DNA of 64,000 bases, from positions 248,001-312,000 of the forward strand of contig NZ_JADOUF010000001.1 of the NCBI RefSeq assembly GCF_015751905.1, given 5' to 3'. Both the position numbers and the translations under genes were made by a program. Within the stretch, counting starts at the first letter, position 1; each line of letters starts with the position of its first letter. Source of the DNA: Longispora fulva (GTDB taxonomy: Bacteria > Actinomycetota > Actinomycetes > Mycobacteriales > Micromonosporaceae). The notes beneath the pieces are model-generated. The model was not told the DNA's origin. It saw nothing but the letters and a program-made list of their open reading frames with translations, and did no database searches. Below are positions 1 through 9,295 of this stretch, piece after piece.

Positions 1-2457
1 ACCACGGCGGACGGCGACACCGACCCCCTCGCGTCGACCGCGGTGCCCGACCCTGCCCGGCTGCCGTCCTGGTGGGGGCGGCCAACCGCGCCGCCGCCGT
101 GGGGACTCGCCGGGGACACCGCCCGCGTCCCGGCCGGCCCGCGTAGCGGCGAGGAGGTCCGGGAGACCCCCTACGACCCGGCCCTGGTCGTGGCCGCCAC
201 GGCACTGACCCTGTCCCGGTACGAGGGCAGCTCCTCGGCACGCCTCGCGGTCGTGTCCACTCCCGGTTCGGGCCCGTCGGGTTCCGCCGTGCGGGTCCTC
301 GTCGCGTCGACCGACGACTCCCTTCCGGTGGCCATGTTCCTGGAACAGGTGCGCGCCGACCTGGCCGTCCCGCGGCGGACCGAGGAGGAACAACCACCGC
401 CGGTCGGTGTCGTCCTGACCGAGGAACGGGCCGGCGAGTTCTACCTGCCGTCGTTCATGAGCCTGCTCCCGCTCACCACACACTGGCGACAGGGCCCCGA
501 GGGGCTGACCTACGACCGGCACACCGGTGACCCGCGCGCGGTGCACCCGGAGGTCGCCGCGCAGTTCGGCCGGCACGTCCGTCACCTCGCCCGGCAACTC
601 CGGACCAGCTCCGGTGACCAGGTGCTGGGCGATCTGGAGCTGTGTCCGGACCAGGACGTGACCCGGGTCCTCGCTCTGGGGCTGTCCCCTGGGCGCCGAT
701 CGGGCCGGGCGCTCGCCGTGCACGAAGCCGTCGCGGAGGTGGCCGGCATCCAGCCGGACGCTGTGGCGCTCTCCGATGAGAACCAGCGGCTGACCTACCG
801 CGAGTTGGACCAGCGGGCGACCGCCCGTGCCCACGCCCTGCGGTCCCACGGCGCGGCGCGCGGCGTCTTCGTCGGTGTGTGCCTGGATCGGACCGTCGAC
901 CTCGTGGTCACCTTGTTGGCGGTACTGAAGACGGGCGCGACGTACGTTCCGCTCGACGTGCAGCACCCGGTCGAGCGGCTGCGTTTCCTCACCGAGGACG
1001 CTGGTCTCGCGGTGGTCGTGACCACGCTGCCCGACTTCCCGGCCGGGGCCGGTGTCGCGGTGCTCACCCCCGAGGCGCTGGTGTCCGCCGACGTATCCGA
1101 ACGCCTTCCCACCGTGGACCCGGAGGACCCCGCGTACGTGATCTACACGTCGGGTACCACGGGTCGCCCGAAGGGCGTGGTCGTCCCGCACCGCAACGTC
1201 CTGGCCCTGCTGGACGCGACCAAGACTGACCTGAGCCTGGGTCCAGCCGACGTCTGGACCCTGTTCCACTCCGCAGCCTTCGACTTCTCGGTGTGGGAGA
1301 TCTGGTGCTGCCTCCTCACCGGCGGCCACCTGGTCGTCGTGCCCTACATGGTGACCCGGGCGCCGGAGGAGTTCCACGACCTGCTGCTCCGCGAACGGGT
1401 CACGCTCCTGAGTCAGACTCCGTCGGCGTTCGCCAACCTCCTCGAGGTCGACGGCCGAAGCGGAGCCGCACTGGCCCTGCGCCTGGTCGTTCTCGGCGGG
1501 GAGGCTCTGGATCCGCGCGTGCTGGTCGACTGGTTCCGCCGGCATCCCCACCCGGACTGCCGGTTGGTCAACATGTACGGCATCACGGAGACGACGGTGC
1601 ACGTGACCGCGCACACCGTGCTGCCGGGTGAGGCGCGCTCCGGGTCGAGGCGGGTCGGCAGACCGATCGCCGGCTGGTCAGTGAGCGTGCGCGACCCGAG
1701 CGGCCGAGTGCTCCCGCCCGGCGTGCCCGGCGAGATCTACGTCGGCGGAGCAGGGCTGGCCAGCCACTACCTCAACCAGGAACAGCTCACCGCCGAGCGG
1801 TTCCCGCAGGGGGGTCCGGGCGGAGAGCGGCTGTACCGCACCGGCGACCACGGTCGGCTCCGGCTCGACGGCGGACTGGACCACCTGGGTCGACTGGACG
1901 ACCAGGTGAAGATCCGCGGCTTCAGGATCGAGCTCGGGGAGGTGCGCACGGTGCTGCTGGCGGATCCGGCGGTCATCGAGGCGGCCGTGGTCCTCGACGG
2001 CGCGGAGGACCCGGCCCACGTCCGACTGGTCGGCTACGTGGTGCTGAAGGCCGGCGCCACCACGGCGGAGGTACGGCGGCGGGTAGCCGGGTTGCTGCCG
2101 GAGTACATGGTGCCGGGGGCGCTGGTCGACCTGCCGTACCTCCCCCTGACCATCAACGGCAAACTCGACACGGTTCGCCTGGCCGACCTGCTGACGGCCG
2201 CGGAGCCGGACCGGACCCCGCCCGCCCCGGACGACGAGGACGGCGACCTGGCGAGGGTCCTGCAGGTCTGGCGGCGGGTGCTCCAGATGGAGGTGGGCCC
2301 GGACGACGACTTCTTCGCACTGGGTGGCAACTCGCTGCTCGCGGTACGCCTCCTGACCGCGTTGCGTGATGCGGGCCTGCCACCGATCTCTGTGCGCGAC
2401 CTCTACGTCCACCGCACAGCCGCCCGGTTGGCGGACATGGCCATCAAAGCGATCTGA
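1..2457 (+). CDS. Nonribosomal peptide synthetase, C-terminal part (C partial - A - PCP), truncated by the window edge
   Basis: The frame is open to base 1, so the true start lies upstream; the GTG at 43 is probably internal. About the first 220 residues look like the C-terminal half of a condensation domain. An adenylation domain follows, with the A3 loop YTSGTTGRPKG, the A5 region NMYGITETT, the A7 motif LYRTGD and the A8 motif KIRGFRIELGEV. Reading pocket residues against GrsA by eye gives D-F-W-S-V-G-M-V-H-K, close to threonine-type codes, so Thr or a related residue is the likely substrate (inference). The end is a peptidyl-carrier domain with LGGNSL, the phosphopantetheine serine encoded at 2332-2334. 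No thioesterase, reductase or terminal condensation domain follows: the protein stops about 20 residues after the carrier domain. Release must therefore happen in trans or on another protein. The hydroxylase gene follows after 27 bp. Confidence 0.93.
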   Translation, partial: TTADGDTDPLASTAVPDPARLPSWWGRPTAPPPWGLAGDTARVPAGPRSGEEVRETPYDPALVVAATALTLSRYEGSSSARLAVVSTPGSGPSGSAVRVLVASTDDSLPVAMFLEQVRADLAVPRRTEEEQPPPVGVVLTEERAGEFYLPSFMSLLPLTTHWRQGPEGLTYDRHTGDPRAVHPEVAAQFGRHVRHLARQLRTSSGDQVLGDLELCPDQDVTRVLALGLSPGRRSGRALAVHEAVAEVAGIQPDAVALSDENQRLTYRELDQRATARAHALRSHGAARGVFVGVCLDRTVDLVVTLLAVLKTGATYVPLDVQHPVERLRFLTEDAGLAVVVTTLPDFPAGAGVAVLTPEALVSADVSERLPTVDPEDPAYVIYTSGTTGRPKGVVVPHRNVLALLDATKTDLSLGPADVWTLFHSAAFDFSVWEIWCCLLTGGHLVVVPYMVTRAPEEFHDLLLRERVTLLSQTPSAFANLLEVDGRSGAALALRLVVLGGEALDPRVLVDWFRRHPHPDCRLVNMYGITETTVHVTAHTVLPGEARSGSRRVGRPIAGWSVSVRDPSGRVLPPGVPGEIYVGGAGLASHYLNQEQLTAERFPQGGPGGERLYRTGDHGRLRLDGGLDHLGRLDDQVKIRGFRIELGEVRTVLLADPAVIEAAVVLDGAEDPAHVRLVGYVVLKAGATTAEVRRRVAGLLPEYMVPGALVDLPYLPLTINGKLDTVRLADLLTAAEPDRTPPAPDDEDGDLARVLQVWRRVLQMEVGPDDDFFALGGNSLLAVRLLTALRDAGLPPISVRDLYVHRTAARLADMAIKAI

Positions 2458-2484
2458 ACAGCGACACGACACAGGGGAGAGACA

Positions 2485-3465
2485 ATGGCAACGGTCACCG
2501 CGAACGCAGTGCGGCTGCTACCGGAGTTCGACGCCCGACAGCTCCAGGAGGAGTTGTTCTCGCTGGGCGGACAGCGGTTCAGCCCACAGGCGACCTACAG
2601 CGAAGGGGAGATCACCGAGAGCCTGACGGAAGGTTGGCGGGTACTCTCGCTCCGCAGCCCGGGCGGCGATCCGTCGCGTACCGACGCGGGTGGTCCCGGT
2701 CTGGTGGACTACGCGGACACGCCGTACCTGGAGGAGGCGCCCTACACCGCCTCGGTTCTGCGGGGACTGGGGGCCTCGCTCCGCGCGGTCCGGTTCATGT
2801 CGTTGGAGCCCGGGGCGGCGGTGGGCGAGCACACGGACCACCCGTACGGACTGCCCGTGGGGTGGGCGCGCCTGCACCTTCCGATCGTCACGAACGACCA
2901 GGCCGTGATCGTCATCGAGGGTGTCGAGCACAGGTGGCAGCCCGGAGAGCTGTGGTACGCCAACTTCGGCCGGCCGCACCACCTCTACAACCACGGGCCA
3001 CAGCCGAGGGTGCACCTGGTGATCGATGTCTATGTGACGCCCGGTCTGTTGGACCTGTTCCCGGCGGACGTCCGTGACGGCATCGACGAGTCCGTGGTGA
3101 TGTTCCAACGTCCCGAGGTGCGACTCTCCTCCGCGGAACTCGAGGGGTTGAGCGGAAGCATCCCGGTTCCGGAGAACTTCCTGCGGACGTATCCGGAGCC
3201 GCCGACCGTCACCGAGTTCGAGGAGGCGGCGGTGCCCGACTCGGTCGGAGACCTCCGGGCCGAGAACGGGCGTCTCGTCCTGCGGGTCGGGGACCGGTAC
3301 GAGACCGTGCTCGTCCACCTGGGCGGGCTGGAGTTCCGGCCGCTCTGCTGGACGGAGGAGCGGACCATGCGATTCACGGACACCGCGGGGACCTCGCGGA
3401 TCGTCTTCGGCTACCGGCACGGCGGTCACCGGGCGGAGACGGTTCGCCAGGGTTCGCCGTCGTGA
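2485..3465 (+). CDS. Aspartyl/asparaginyl beta-hydroxylase-like Fe(II)/2-oxoglutarate dioxygenase
   Basis: This 326-residue protein has the pattern of the AspH / cis-proline-4-hydroxylase branch of 2-oxoglutarate dioxygenases. There is a metal-binding HxD in GEHTDHPYG (about residues 112-120), a distal histidine in LYNHGP and a conserved arginine a few residues later in QPRVHLVIDVY. In NRPS clusters such enzymes hydroxylate a free or carrier-bound amino acid; here the natural target would be the residue activated by the adjacent module (inference). The last ~100 residues form a separate C-terminal region that I do not recognise. The ATG at 2485 follows the purine-rich GGGGAGAGA with good spacing. 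It lies 27 bp behind the NRPS gene and 39 bp before the ATP-grasp gene, so the three are probably one operon. Confidence 0.85.
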   Translation: MATVTANAVRLLPEFDARQLQEELFSLGGQRFSPQATYSEGEITESLTEGWRVLSLRSPGGDPSRTDAGGPGLVDYADTPYLEEAPYTASVLRGLGASLRAVRFMSLEPGAAVGEHTDHPYGLPVGWARLHLPIVTNDQAVIVIEGVEHRWQPGELWYANFGRPHHLYNHGPQPRVHLVIDVYVTPGLLDLFPADVRDGIDESVVMFQRPEVRLSSAELEGLSGSIPVPENFLRTYPEPPTVTEFEEAAVPDSVGDLRAENGRLVLRVGDRYETVLVHLGGLEFRPLCWTEERTMRFTDTAGTSRIVFGYRHGGHRAETVRQGSPS

Positions 3466-3504
3466 CCTGTCGCCGCCCAAGCCAGTTCGTACAGTGAGGA
3501 GTCA

Positions 3505-4869
3505 GTGACAGTGGCAGGACAGCGCGCCGGGTCCATCCTGAACATCGGGGTCGACAGATATGTGCTCCGGGCTTGTCAGAGGCACGCGGCCGAGACCGTG
3601 GCGCTCTGTGGACCTGAGCCGTGGGACTTCGGTCCGACCGTCCCGGACGAGCGGGTGCGGATTCTGCGGGTCGACGACACGAGCAGTCCGGAATCCGTGC
3701 TGGGTGGGCTGCACCGCGCGGGCCTGGCCGACCACGGCTTCGACGCGGTGCACACGGGAGAGGAGTGGTCGCTCGTGACCGCCGGCCTGGTGGCCCGGTC
3801 CCTGGGCTGCCGGGGCATCGACCCCACCGTCGCGCTGCACTTTCGGGACAAGTTCCTGCAGAAGCTCAAGGTCCGCGACGCGGGGATCGCGACGGCCACC
3901 TCGATCGTCGTTGACGACATCCACGACGTCGACCACCTGGCCGACCTGAAGTTCGAGCGGTCCGTGCTCAAACCTCTCTCCTACGGTGGTACCGGGTACA
4001 CCGGTGTCGTCAGCGACTTCCAAGAGTTGAGCGCGGCGAGCGCCAGGTGGCGGGCGCGGAACCTGCCGCAGCGGACCTTCGTTCTCGAAGGGTTCAGCAC
4101 GGGTGACGAGTGGGTCGCCGACGGTGTCGTCTTCGACGGGGAGGTGCTCTTCGTCGCGCTCGGGAAGTACGGCGAACCGTGCCTGACCTCGCTGTCGCAG
4201 CAGCGGGCGCTGTGGGTTCGCCGGCTCGACCCCGACACCGAGTCCTGGGCGTACGAGCTCGCCGGGCCCTTCGTCCAGGCAGCCATCTCCGCGTTGGGGC
4301 TCACCAATGGCATCTTCCACATGGAATTCTTCCATGATCCGGACACGGGCGAGTTGACCTTCGGGGAATGCGCCGCCCGGCGAGGCGGCGGGCTGACCCA
4401 GGAGGAGGTCCTGTACAAGTTCAACGTCGACCTTGCCGAATGCGGGGTGCTCAGCACACTCGGCATCCGGCCGACCCTGGACATCCGGGTCAGGCCGGAG
4501 ACGGTGGGCCACACCCACGTTCTGGGGCGGGCGGGCACCCTAATCGGCTATCCCTCGGTCTCCGAGATCCGTGACCTGCCCGACGTCGAGTACGCGCGGT
4601 TCGAGCATCCGTTCGGCACCCAGTTTCCCGAGGGTTTCGAGTTCATCGGACAGAGCCTGGGGCTGGTGCTGGTCTCGGCGGACTCGGAGGCGGCACTCGC
4701 GGCGAGGATCGGCCAGCTTCGGGCCTGGATCGATGAGAGGCTCGTCGTCGCCCGGCCCCACATGACGTTCCGTGAGCACCGGAACTGGCATGAATCGCAC
4801 TGGCCGGCTGAGGAGGTGCTCGGCGGACGGGTCTACACCCCGATCCAACCGAACGACGGCGGGTACTGA
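3505..4869 (+). CDS. ATP-grasp family carboxylate-amine ligase
   Basis: A 454-residue ATP-grasp enzyme. The N-terminal half resembles a pre-ATP-grasp Rossmann-like region; the lysine-containing segment around RSVLKPLSYGGTGYTG supplies the ATP-binding loop. The metal-ligand region is seen in IFHMEFFHDPDTGELTFGECAARRGG, here split by its usual acidic (E...D...E) positions. Family members ligate a carboxylate, activated as acyl phosphate, to an amine, so this enzyme could add an amino acid, cap the peptide or form an amide (inference). The start is uncertain: GAGGAG at 3496-3501 is only 3 bases before the GTG at 3505 but 9 bases before the in-frame GTG at 3511, so the latter may be used. It is the last gene of the NRPS operon and converges on the fucose operon. 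Confidence 0.85.
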   Translation: MTVAGQRAGSILNIGVDRYVLRACQRHAAETVALCGPEPWDFGPTVPDERVRILRVDDTSSPESVLGGLHRAGLADHGFDAVHTGEEWSLVTAGLVARSLGCRGIDPTVALHFRDKFLQKLKVRDAGIATATSIVVDDIHDVDHLADLKFERSVLKPLSYGGTGYTGVVSDFQELSAASARWRARNLPQRTFVLEGFSTGDEWVADGVVFDGEVLFVALGKYGEPCLTSLSQQRALWVRRLDPDTESWAYELAGPFVQAAISALGLTNGIFHMEFFHDPDTGELTFGECAARRGGGLTQEEVLYKFNVDLAECGVLSTLGIRPTLDIRVRPETVGHTHVLGRAGTLIGYPSVSEIRDLPDVEYARFEHPFGTQFPEGFEFIGQSLGLVLVSADSEAALAARIGQLRAWIDERLVVARPHMTFREHRNWHESHWPAEEVLGGRVYTPIQPNDGGY

Positions 4870-4913
4870 CCGGAGTTCCGTCGTCCGACGCTTCTCTCGG
4901 CCCGGGAACCGTA

Positions 4914-4943
4914 GGCGCCGGGCCGTCGAGGCGGCCCGGTGCC
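4914..4943. terminator. Bidirectional terminator-like hairpin between convergent operons
   Basis: An 11-bp stem (GGCGCCGGGCC with GGCCCGGTGCC, one mismatch) and an 8-base loop lie between the ATP-grasp gene and the convergent mutarotase gene. No U-run follows, as is common in actinobacteria. Confidence 0.55.
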
Positions 4944-4994
4944 GCGAGGCCTCCCGCCCGCCTGCGGATCCCGCGCCGCTGCCCGCCATGTGGC

Positions 4995-5336
4995 TCATGC
5001 CTGAACCCCGTCTCCTGTGCCGGAGCATGTCAGCTCCCAGACGAGCGGCATGCCGTGGTCGACGCCGGTGTAGTCGTCAGTGGACTCGAGGAGTTCGGCC
5101 ATCCGGGCCGCCCACGGAATGTTGGCGGGATGATCGTGCAGTTCGTGGCGCATCTTCTGGTAATCCTCGACGAGCACGATGTGGAACAGGTCCAGGCCGT
5201 CGCGCCAGATCCGCCACGAGTGCACGCCGGCGGCACGCAGCGCGGCGTCGAGCTCCATGGGCACAGACTGGTGGGCCTGGCCGTAGGCGTCCTCCGCGCC
5301 GGGCTTCAGCCGGGCGTGCAGAGCTATGCGTTGCAT
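4995..5336 (-). CDS. L-rhamnose mutarotase family protein (sugar anomer mutarotase)
   Basis: The 113-residue protein starts MQRIALHARL and contains the histidine- and tryptophan-rich pattern of the RhaM/DUF718 family, including WRIWRDG and the MPLVWE region. Members interconvert alpha and beta anomers of L-rhamnose or L-fucose. In this fucose operon it probably supplies the anomer used by a fucose dehydrogenase (inference). Its start overlaps the end of the SDR gene by 13 bp, which indicates translational coupling. It is the last gene of the minus-strand operon. Confidence 0.85.
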   Translation of the reverse strand: MQRIALHARLKPGAEDAYGQAHQSVPMELDAALRAAGVHSWRIWRDGLDLFHIVLVEDYQKMRHELHDHPANIPWAARMAELLESTDDYTGVDHGMPLVWELTCSGTGDGVQA

Positions 5337-5869
5337 GGGATGTCTCCTCGGCGCGCGGGCCGGATGCCGGCCATGCCGCCGTCGACGGCCAGGGCGGTGC
5401 CCGTGGTGCCGCCCGACAGTGGGCTGGGCAGGTGGGCGATGGCGGCGGCGACCTGGTCGGCGGTGACCAGCCGACCGGTGGGCTGGCGGGCGTTGAGCCG
5501 GGCGAGTTCGACATCCGGGTCGTCGGCGGCGACCAGGAGCCGCTGGACCCAGGGGGTGTCGACGGTGCCGGGGTTGACGCAGTTGACCCGGATCCCGTCG
5601 GTGGTGCCGTCGGCGGCCATCGCCAGGGTCAGCGCCGCCACGGCGCCCTTGGACGCGGAGTACAGGGCCCGGTTGGGCGGGCCGGCGGTGGCGGCGATGG
5701 AGCAGGTGTTGACGATCGCCGGGCACGCCGAGCGGCGCAGGTGGGGCAGGGCGGCCCGGGTGACGCGGACGACACCGAGGACGTTGACCTCGAACACGGC
5801 CCGCCACTCGTCGAGGGGGTTGGTCTGTATGGTGCCGCGTGCGCCGATGCCGGCGTTGTTGGCGGTCAC
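5324..5869 (-). pseudogene. Short-chain dehydrogenase/reductase lacking its N-terminal cofactor-binding half
   Basis: The frame encodes a clear SDR C-terminal half: NNAG immediately after the start, an active-site serine in NTCSIAAT, a YSASK catalytic Tyr-Lys pair and the PGTVDTPW segment. It begins at a GTG at 5869 just two residues before NNAG. Upstream the same frame lies inside the dehydratase gene and is plainly non-coding, so the TGxxxGxG dinucleotide loop and about 80 residues are missing. The GTG overlaps the dehydratase stop as GTGA, exactly like the other junctions in the operon. The product, 181 residues if made, should not bind NAD(P) normally. In intact pathways an SDR here oxidises L-fucose or 2-keto-3-deoxy-L-fuconate. 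A deletion is the simplest explanation; an unusual minimal SDR is possible. Confidence 0.75.
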
Positions 5870-7173
5870 GCCGGCACCGCCCACACGAGGCCATCGGGGT
5901 AGGCGTGCTCGGCCAACGACCGCGGGTGCATGGTGGCACCGAAGCCGGGGGTGGTGGGGGTGACGTAGCGGCCGTCGCGGATCACGACTGGGTCGATGAA
6001 GTGTTCGTGCAGGTGGTCGACGTACTCGATGACCCGGTCTTCCATGGTGCCGGACACGGCCACGTAGTCGAACATCGACAGGTGCTGCACCAGTTCGCAC
6101 AGGCCGACCCCGCCGGCGTGTGGGCATACGGGCACCCCGAACTTGGCGGCCAGCAGCAGGATGGCGATGTTCTCGTTGACGCCGGCGACGCGGGCGGCGT
6201 CGAGTTGCAGGAACGACAGGGCGCGGTTTTGGAGGAACTGCTTGAACATCACCCGGTTGTGCACGTGCTCGCCGGTGGCCACCCGGATCGGCGAGACGGC
6301 CCGGGCGATGGTGGCGTGTGCGCCGATGTCGTCGGGGCTGGTCGGCTCCTCAACCCACCAGGGGTCGAAGGGGGCCAGTTCGCGGATCCAGGCGATGGCG
6401 GTGGCCACATCCCAGCGCTGGTTGGCGTCGACGGCGATGCGCATGTCGGGGCCGCAGACCTCGCGGGCGACGCGCATCCGACGGATGTCGTCGGCCAGGT
6501 CCGCGCCGACCTTGAGTTTGATCTGCGTGAACCCGTCGGCGATGGCTTCCTTGCACAGCCGGCGCAGCTTGTCGTCGTCGTAGCCGAGCCAGCCGGGGGA
6601 GGTGGTGTAGGCGGGGTAGCCGTCGGCGAGGAGCCGGGCGGTCCGCTCCGCCTTTCCCGGTTCGGCGCGGCGCAGGATGGCCAGGGCCTCATCGGGGGTG
6701 AGGGCGTCGCTGAGATAGCGGAAGTCGACCAGGGCCACGACCTCCTCCGGTGACAGTTCCGCGAGTAGCCGCCACACCGGTTTGCCCTCGCGTTTGGCGC
6801 GTAGGTCCCACAGGGCGTTGACGACGGCGGAGATCGCCATGTGCATGACGCCCTTCTCCGGGCCCAGCCAGCGCAGCTGTGAGTCGTGCACGAGGGTGCG
6901 CCACAGGCCGCCGAGATCATCGAGTGTCGCTGGCACCGGCAGACCGACAAGATACGGGGCCAGGGCCCGGATCGCCGCGGCCTGGATGTCGTTGCCGCGC
7001 CCGATGGTGAACGCGAACCCGTGACCTTCGTGCCCACCGGGCTCGTCGGTGCGCACGATGACGTAGGCGGCCGAGTAGTCGGGGTCCGGGTTCATCGCAT
7101 CGGAGCCGTCGAGGTCACGCGAGGTCGGGAAGCGGATGTCGAGCGTGTCCAGGGCGGTGAATCGTGGCGTCAT
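5866..7173 (-). CDS. L-fuconate dehydratase (enolase superfamily)
   Basis: This 435-residue enolase-superfamily enzyme matches the L-fuconate dehydratase (FucD/ENOSF1) type. [11 protein letters not shown] carries the KxK catalytic lysines, [11 protein letters not shown] the first metal aspartate, [11 protein letters not shown] the second acid and [12 protein letters not shown] the third glutamate. The general-base histidine lies in [11 protein letters not shown]. It dehydrates L-fuconate to 2-keto-3-deoxy-L-fuconate. The ATG at 7173 overlaps the fucosidase stop as ATGA and was preferred to an upstream in-frame ATG inside the fucosidase gene. Length and C-terminus look complete. Confidence 0.88.
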   Translation of the reverse strand: MTPRFTALDTLDIRFPTSRDLDGSDAMNPDPDYSAAYVIVRTDEPGGHEGHGFAFTIGRGNDIQAAAIRALAPYLVGLPVPATLDDLGGLWRTLVHDSQLRWLGPEKGVMHMAISAVVNALWDLRAKREGKPVWRLLAELSPEEVVALVDFRYLSDALTPDEALAILRRAEPGKAERTARLLADGYPAYTTSPGWLGYDDDKLRRLCKEAIADGFTQIKLKVGADLADDIRRMRVAREVCGPDMRIAVDANQRWDVATAIAWIRELAPFDPWWVEEPTSPDDIGAHATIARAVSPIRVATGEHVHNRVMFKQFLQNRALSFLQLDAARVAGVNENIAILLLAAKFGVPVCPHAGGVGLCELVQHLSMFDYVAVSGTMEDRVIEYVDHLHEHFIDPVVIRDGRYVTPTTPGFGATMHPRSLAEHAYPDGLVWAVPA

Positions 7174-8459
7174 GACTGTCCTGTCGCGGGTGCGAGGTCG
7201 ATAGCGATGACGCTGCACAGCGCGTCGAGGCGTTCGGGGGCGATGTCCACGACGAGTTCGCCGGTCGGGTCGGGGTTTTGGGCGTGCACGTCCTTGAGCT
7301 GTGAGGTGACCTTGAACGGCAGCGGTCCGCCGTCGCCGAGCAGCGTGACGGCGGTGATCCGGCGCACCGGCAGGCCACGCGCGACGATGTGCTCGTACGG
7401 GCGCATCACCAGGTGCAGGTACAGACGTTCACCGCCGTCGGCGTTGACCCGGCGGGTGCTGGGGCCGTGGAACTGCCACAGCTGCAACCCGGGCTCGACG
7501 TCACGAACACTTTCGGCGTGTGTGGCCATCCAGTCGGCGAAAGCGTCGAGGCGTTCCACAGCCTGCGCCGGGAGCTCTCCCCGGCCGGTGGGGCCGACGT
7601 TGAGGAGCAGGTTTCCGCCCATGGACGCGGCTTCGACGAAACTGTGCAACAGGGCGCGCGCCGATTTCCAGCTGTCGTCGTCGGGCACATACCCCCAGGT
7701 GCTGTTCATCGTCAGGCAGCATTCCCACGGCTTGGACGGCGCGGCGACGGGGAGTTGCTGTTCGGGGGTGACGAAGTCGCCGTGTCCGAGGCAGCGGTCG
7801 TTGACCATGCAGTCGGGTTGGCGGTCGCGGATGAACTGGCGGATCTCGTCGAAGCGCCACTCGGCCGGGGAGTACTCGAACTCGCCGTCCAGCCACAGGA
7901 TGTCGATTTGCCCGTAGCCGGTGAGGAGTTCGTTGAGCTGGCCGAGCATGAACTGGCGGTAGCGTTCGAACGCCTCCGGCGTGGCGCGCGGGTGCGAGCC
8001 GACGACGTAGGGCTTGGGTACGGTGGCGTCGGTGTAGCGGGGGTAGTCCTCGTGGTGCCAGTCGACGATGGAGAAGTACAGGCCGATGCGGAAACCCCGG
8101 GAACGGAACGCGTCGACGACCTCGCGGGTGAAGTCGTGGCCGGCGAGCTTGGCGCTGGTGTGGTCGGACAGGGCGCTGTCGAACATCGCGTACCCGTCGT
8201 GGTGTTTGGTGGTGAACACGACGTAGCGGGCGCCGGCGTTCCAGGCCCGCTCGGCCCAGTCGTCGGGGTCGAACAGGTCGGGCTGGAAGGTGGCGGCGTT
8301 GTCGAAGTACTCCTCGCAGCCCACCGCCGCCAGCGGCGGTTCCTGCAGGTGCACGCCGCCGGTCATCTGCCAGGACAGTTCCCAGCCCCGGGTGGCGGCG
8401 TGCCCCCAGTGCACGAACAGTCCCAGGCCCAGGCGGTTGAACCACGTCGTGTCGCTCAC
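7170..8459 (-). CDS. Alpha-L-fucosidase (GH29), cytoplasmic
   Basis: The 429-residue GH29 enzyme opens with the family N-terminal signature ([14 protein letters not shown]) and contains [10 protein letters not shown]. The nucleophile aspartate is expected in [10 protein letters not shown]. It has no signal peptide, so it probably hydrolyses fucosides imported by the adjacent ABC transporter. The start is GTG at 8459, overlapping the permease stop as GTGA. The C-terminal ~100 residues form a beta-rich domain. All neighbours in the operon deal with uptake or oxidation of the same sugar. Confidence 0.9.
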   Translation of the reverse strand: MSDTTWFNRLGLGLFVHWGHAATRGWELSWQMTGGVHLQEPPLAAVGCEEYFDNAATFQPDLFDPDDWAERAWNAGARYVVFTTKHHDGYAMFDSALSDHTSAKLAGHDFTREVVDAFRSRGFRIGLYFSIVDWHHEDYPRYTDATVPKPYVVGSHPRATPEAFERYRQFMLGQLNELLTGYGQIDILWLDGEFEYSPAEWRFDEIRQFIRDRQPDCMVNDRCLGHGDFVTPEQQLPVAAPSKPWECCLTMNSTWGYVPDDDSWKSARALLHSFVEAASMGGNLLLNVGPTGRGELPAQAVERLDAFADWMATHAESVRDVEPGLQLWQFHGPSTRRVNADGGERLYLHLVMRPYEHIVARGLPVRRITAVTLLGDGGPLPFKVTSQLKDVHAQNPDPTGELVVDIAPERLDALCSVIAIDLAPATGQS

Positions 8460-9295
8460 TCTTTCACTCCCCCTTGGGTGATGCCGGACGTGATGAACCG
8501 CAGCCCGGTGACCACCAGGACGAGTGCGGGGACGGCGAGCAGGACCAGTGCCGCGAAGTACTGCGAGGTCTGGGTGGGGCTGGGTCCGAAGCCGCTCTGG
8601 ATGGTCTGCACGGCCTGGGCTGCGGTGGTCAGCTCGGACTTCTTGAGGATGGTGGAAGGGAACAGGAAGTCCTGCAGGGACCACATCACCGACAGCGCCG
8701 CGAGGTTGACCAGGGCGGGGCGGGCCAGCGGCAGGAAGATCAGCTTGTAGACGCGGCCGTGACCGGCCCCGTCCATGCTGGCCGCCTCGATCAGCTCATT
8801 GGGGATGCCGTCGGCGTAGTTGCGCAGCAGCAGCACCGCGAACGGCAGGGTCAACGCGGCCTCGGGCAGGGCGACCCCGAGGTGGGTGTTGAACAGGGCC
8901 AGCTGCCCGGTGATCCAGTACACGGGCACGAGGATCGCCACCGCCGGCACGGCCAGGAAGATCAGGACGCCGTAGTAGAGGGTCTCGCGCCCCGGAAACC
9001 GGATCTTGGAGAAAGCGTAGCCGGCCAAGGATCCAACCGAGCACACGAGGAAGGCGTGCAGGGCGGCGACGAGGAAGCTGTTGAGGAAGGTGCGCGGCAG
9101 GCTGACGCCGTTGAATGTTCCGGTGAGCACGGTGAGGTAGTTGCCGACCCCGCCGTAGGCCACCGACGCCCGCACGGCGGTGATCATCGGGAACAGCCAC
9201 AGGACGGACCCGACCCCGAGGATCACGTACGTGGCCACGGTGTGCCTGCGGCGCTGCCGCAGCAGGCGCAGTGGACTGGTCGGTGTCGTCATCAC
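8456..9295 (-). CDS. Carbohydrate ABC transporter permease (MalG type)
   Basis: An inner-membrane permease of 279 residues with six predicted membrane helices. The EAA loop that contacts the ATPase is seen in ELIEAASMDGAGHGRVYKLI, followed by LPLARPAL. The first codon is GTG at 9295 (GTGA overlap with the previous gene) or the ATG at 9292 directly after it. It pairs with the MalF-type permease encoded upstream. As in many actinobacterial sugar importers, no ATPase is encoded here, so a shared MsiK-like ATPase elsewhere is expected (family knowledge). Confidence 0.9.
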   Translation of the reverse strand: MMTTPTSPLRLLRQRRRHTVATYVILGVGSVLWLFPMITAVRASVAYGGVGNYLTVLTGTFNGVSLPRTFLNSFLVAALHAFLVCSVGSLAGYAFSKIRFPGRETLYYGVLIFLAVPAVAILVPVYWITGQLALFNTHLGVALPEAALTLPFAVLLLRNYADGIPNELIEAASMDGAGHGRVYKLIFLPLARPALVNLAALSVMWSLQDFLFPSTILKKSELTTAAQAVQTIQSGFGPSPTQTSQYFAALVLLAVPALVLVVTGLRFITSGITQGGVKE

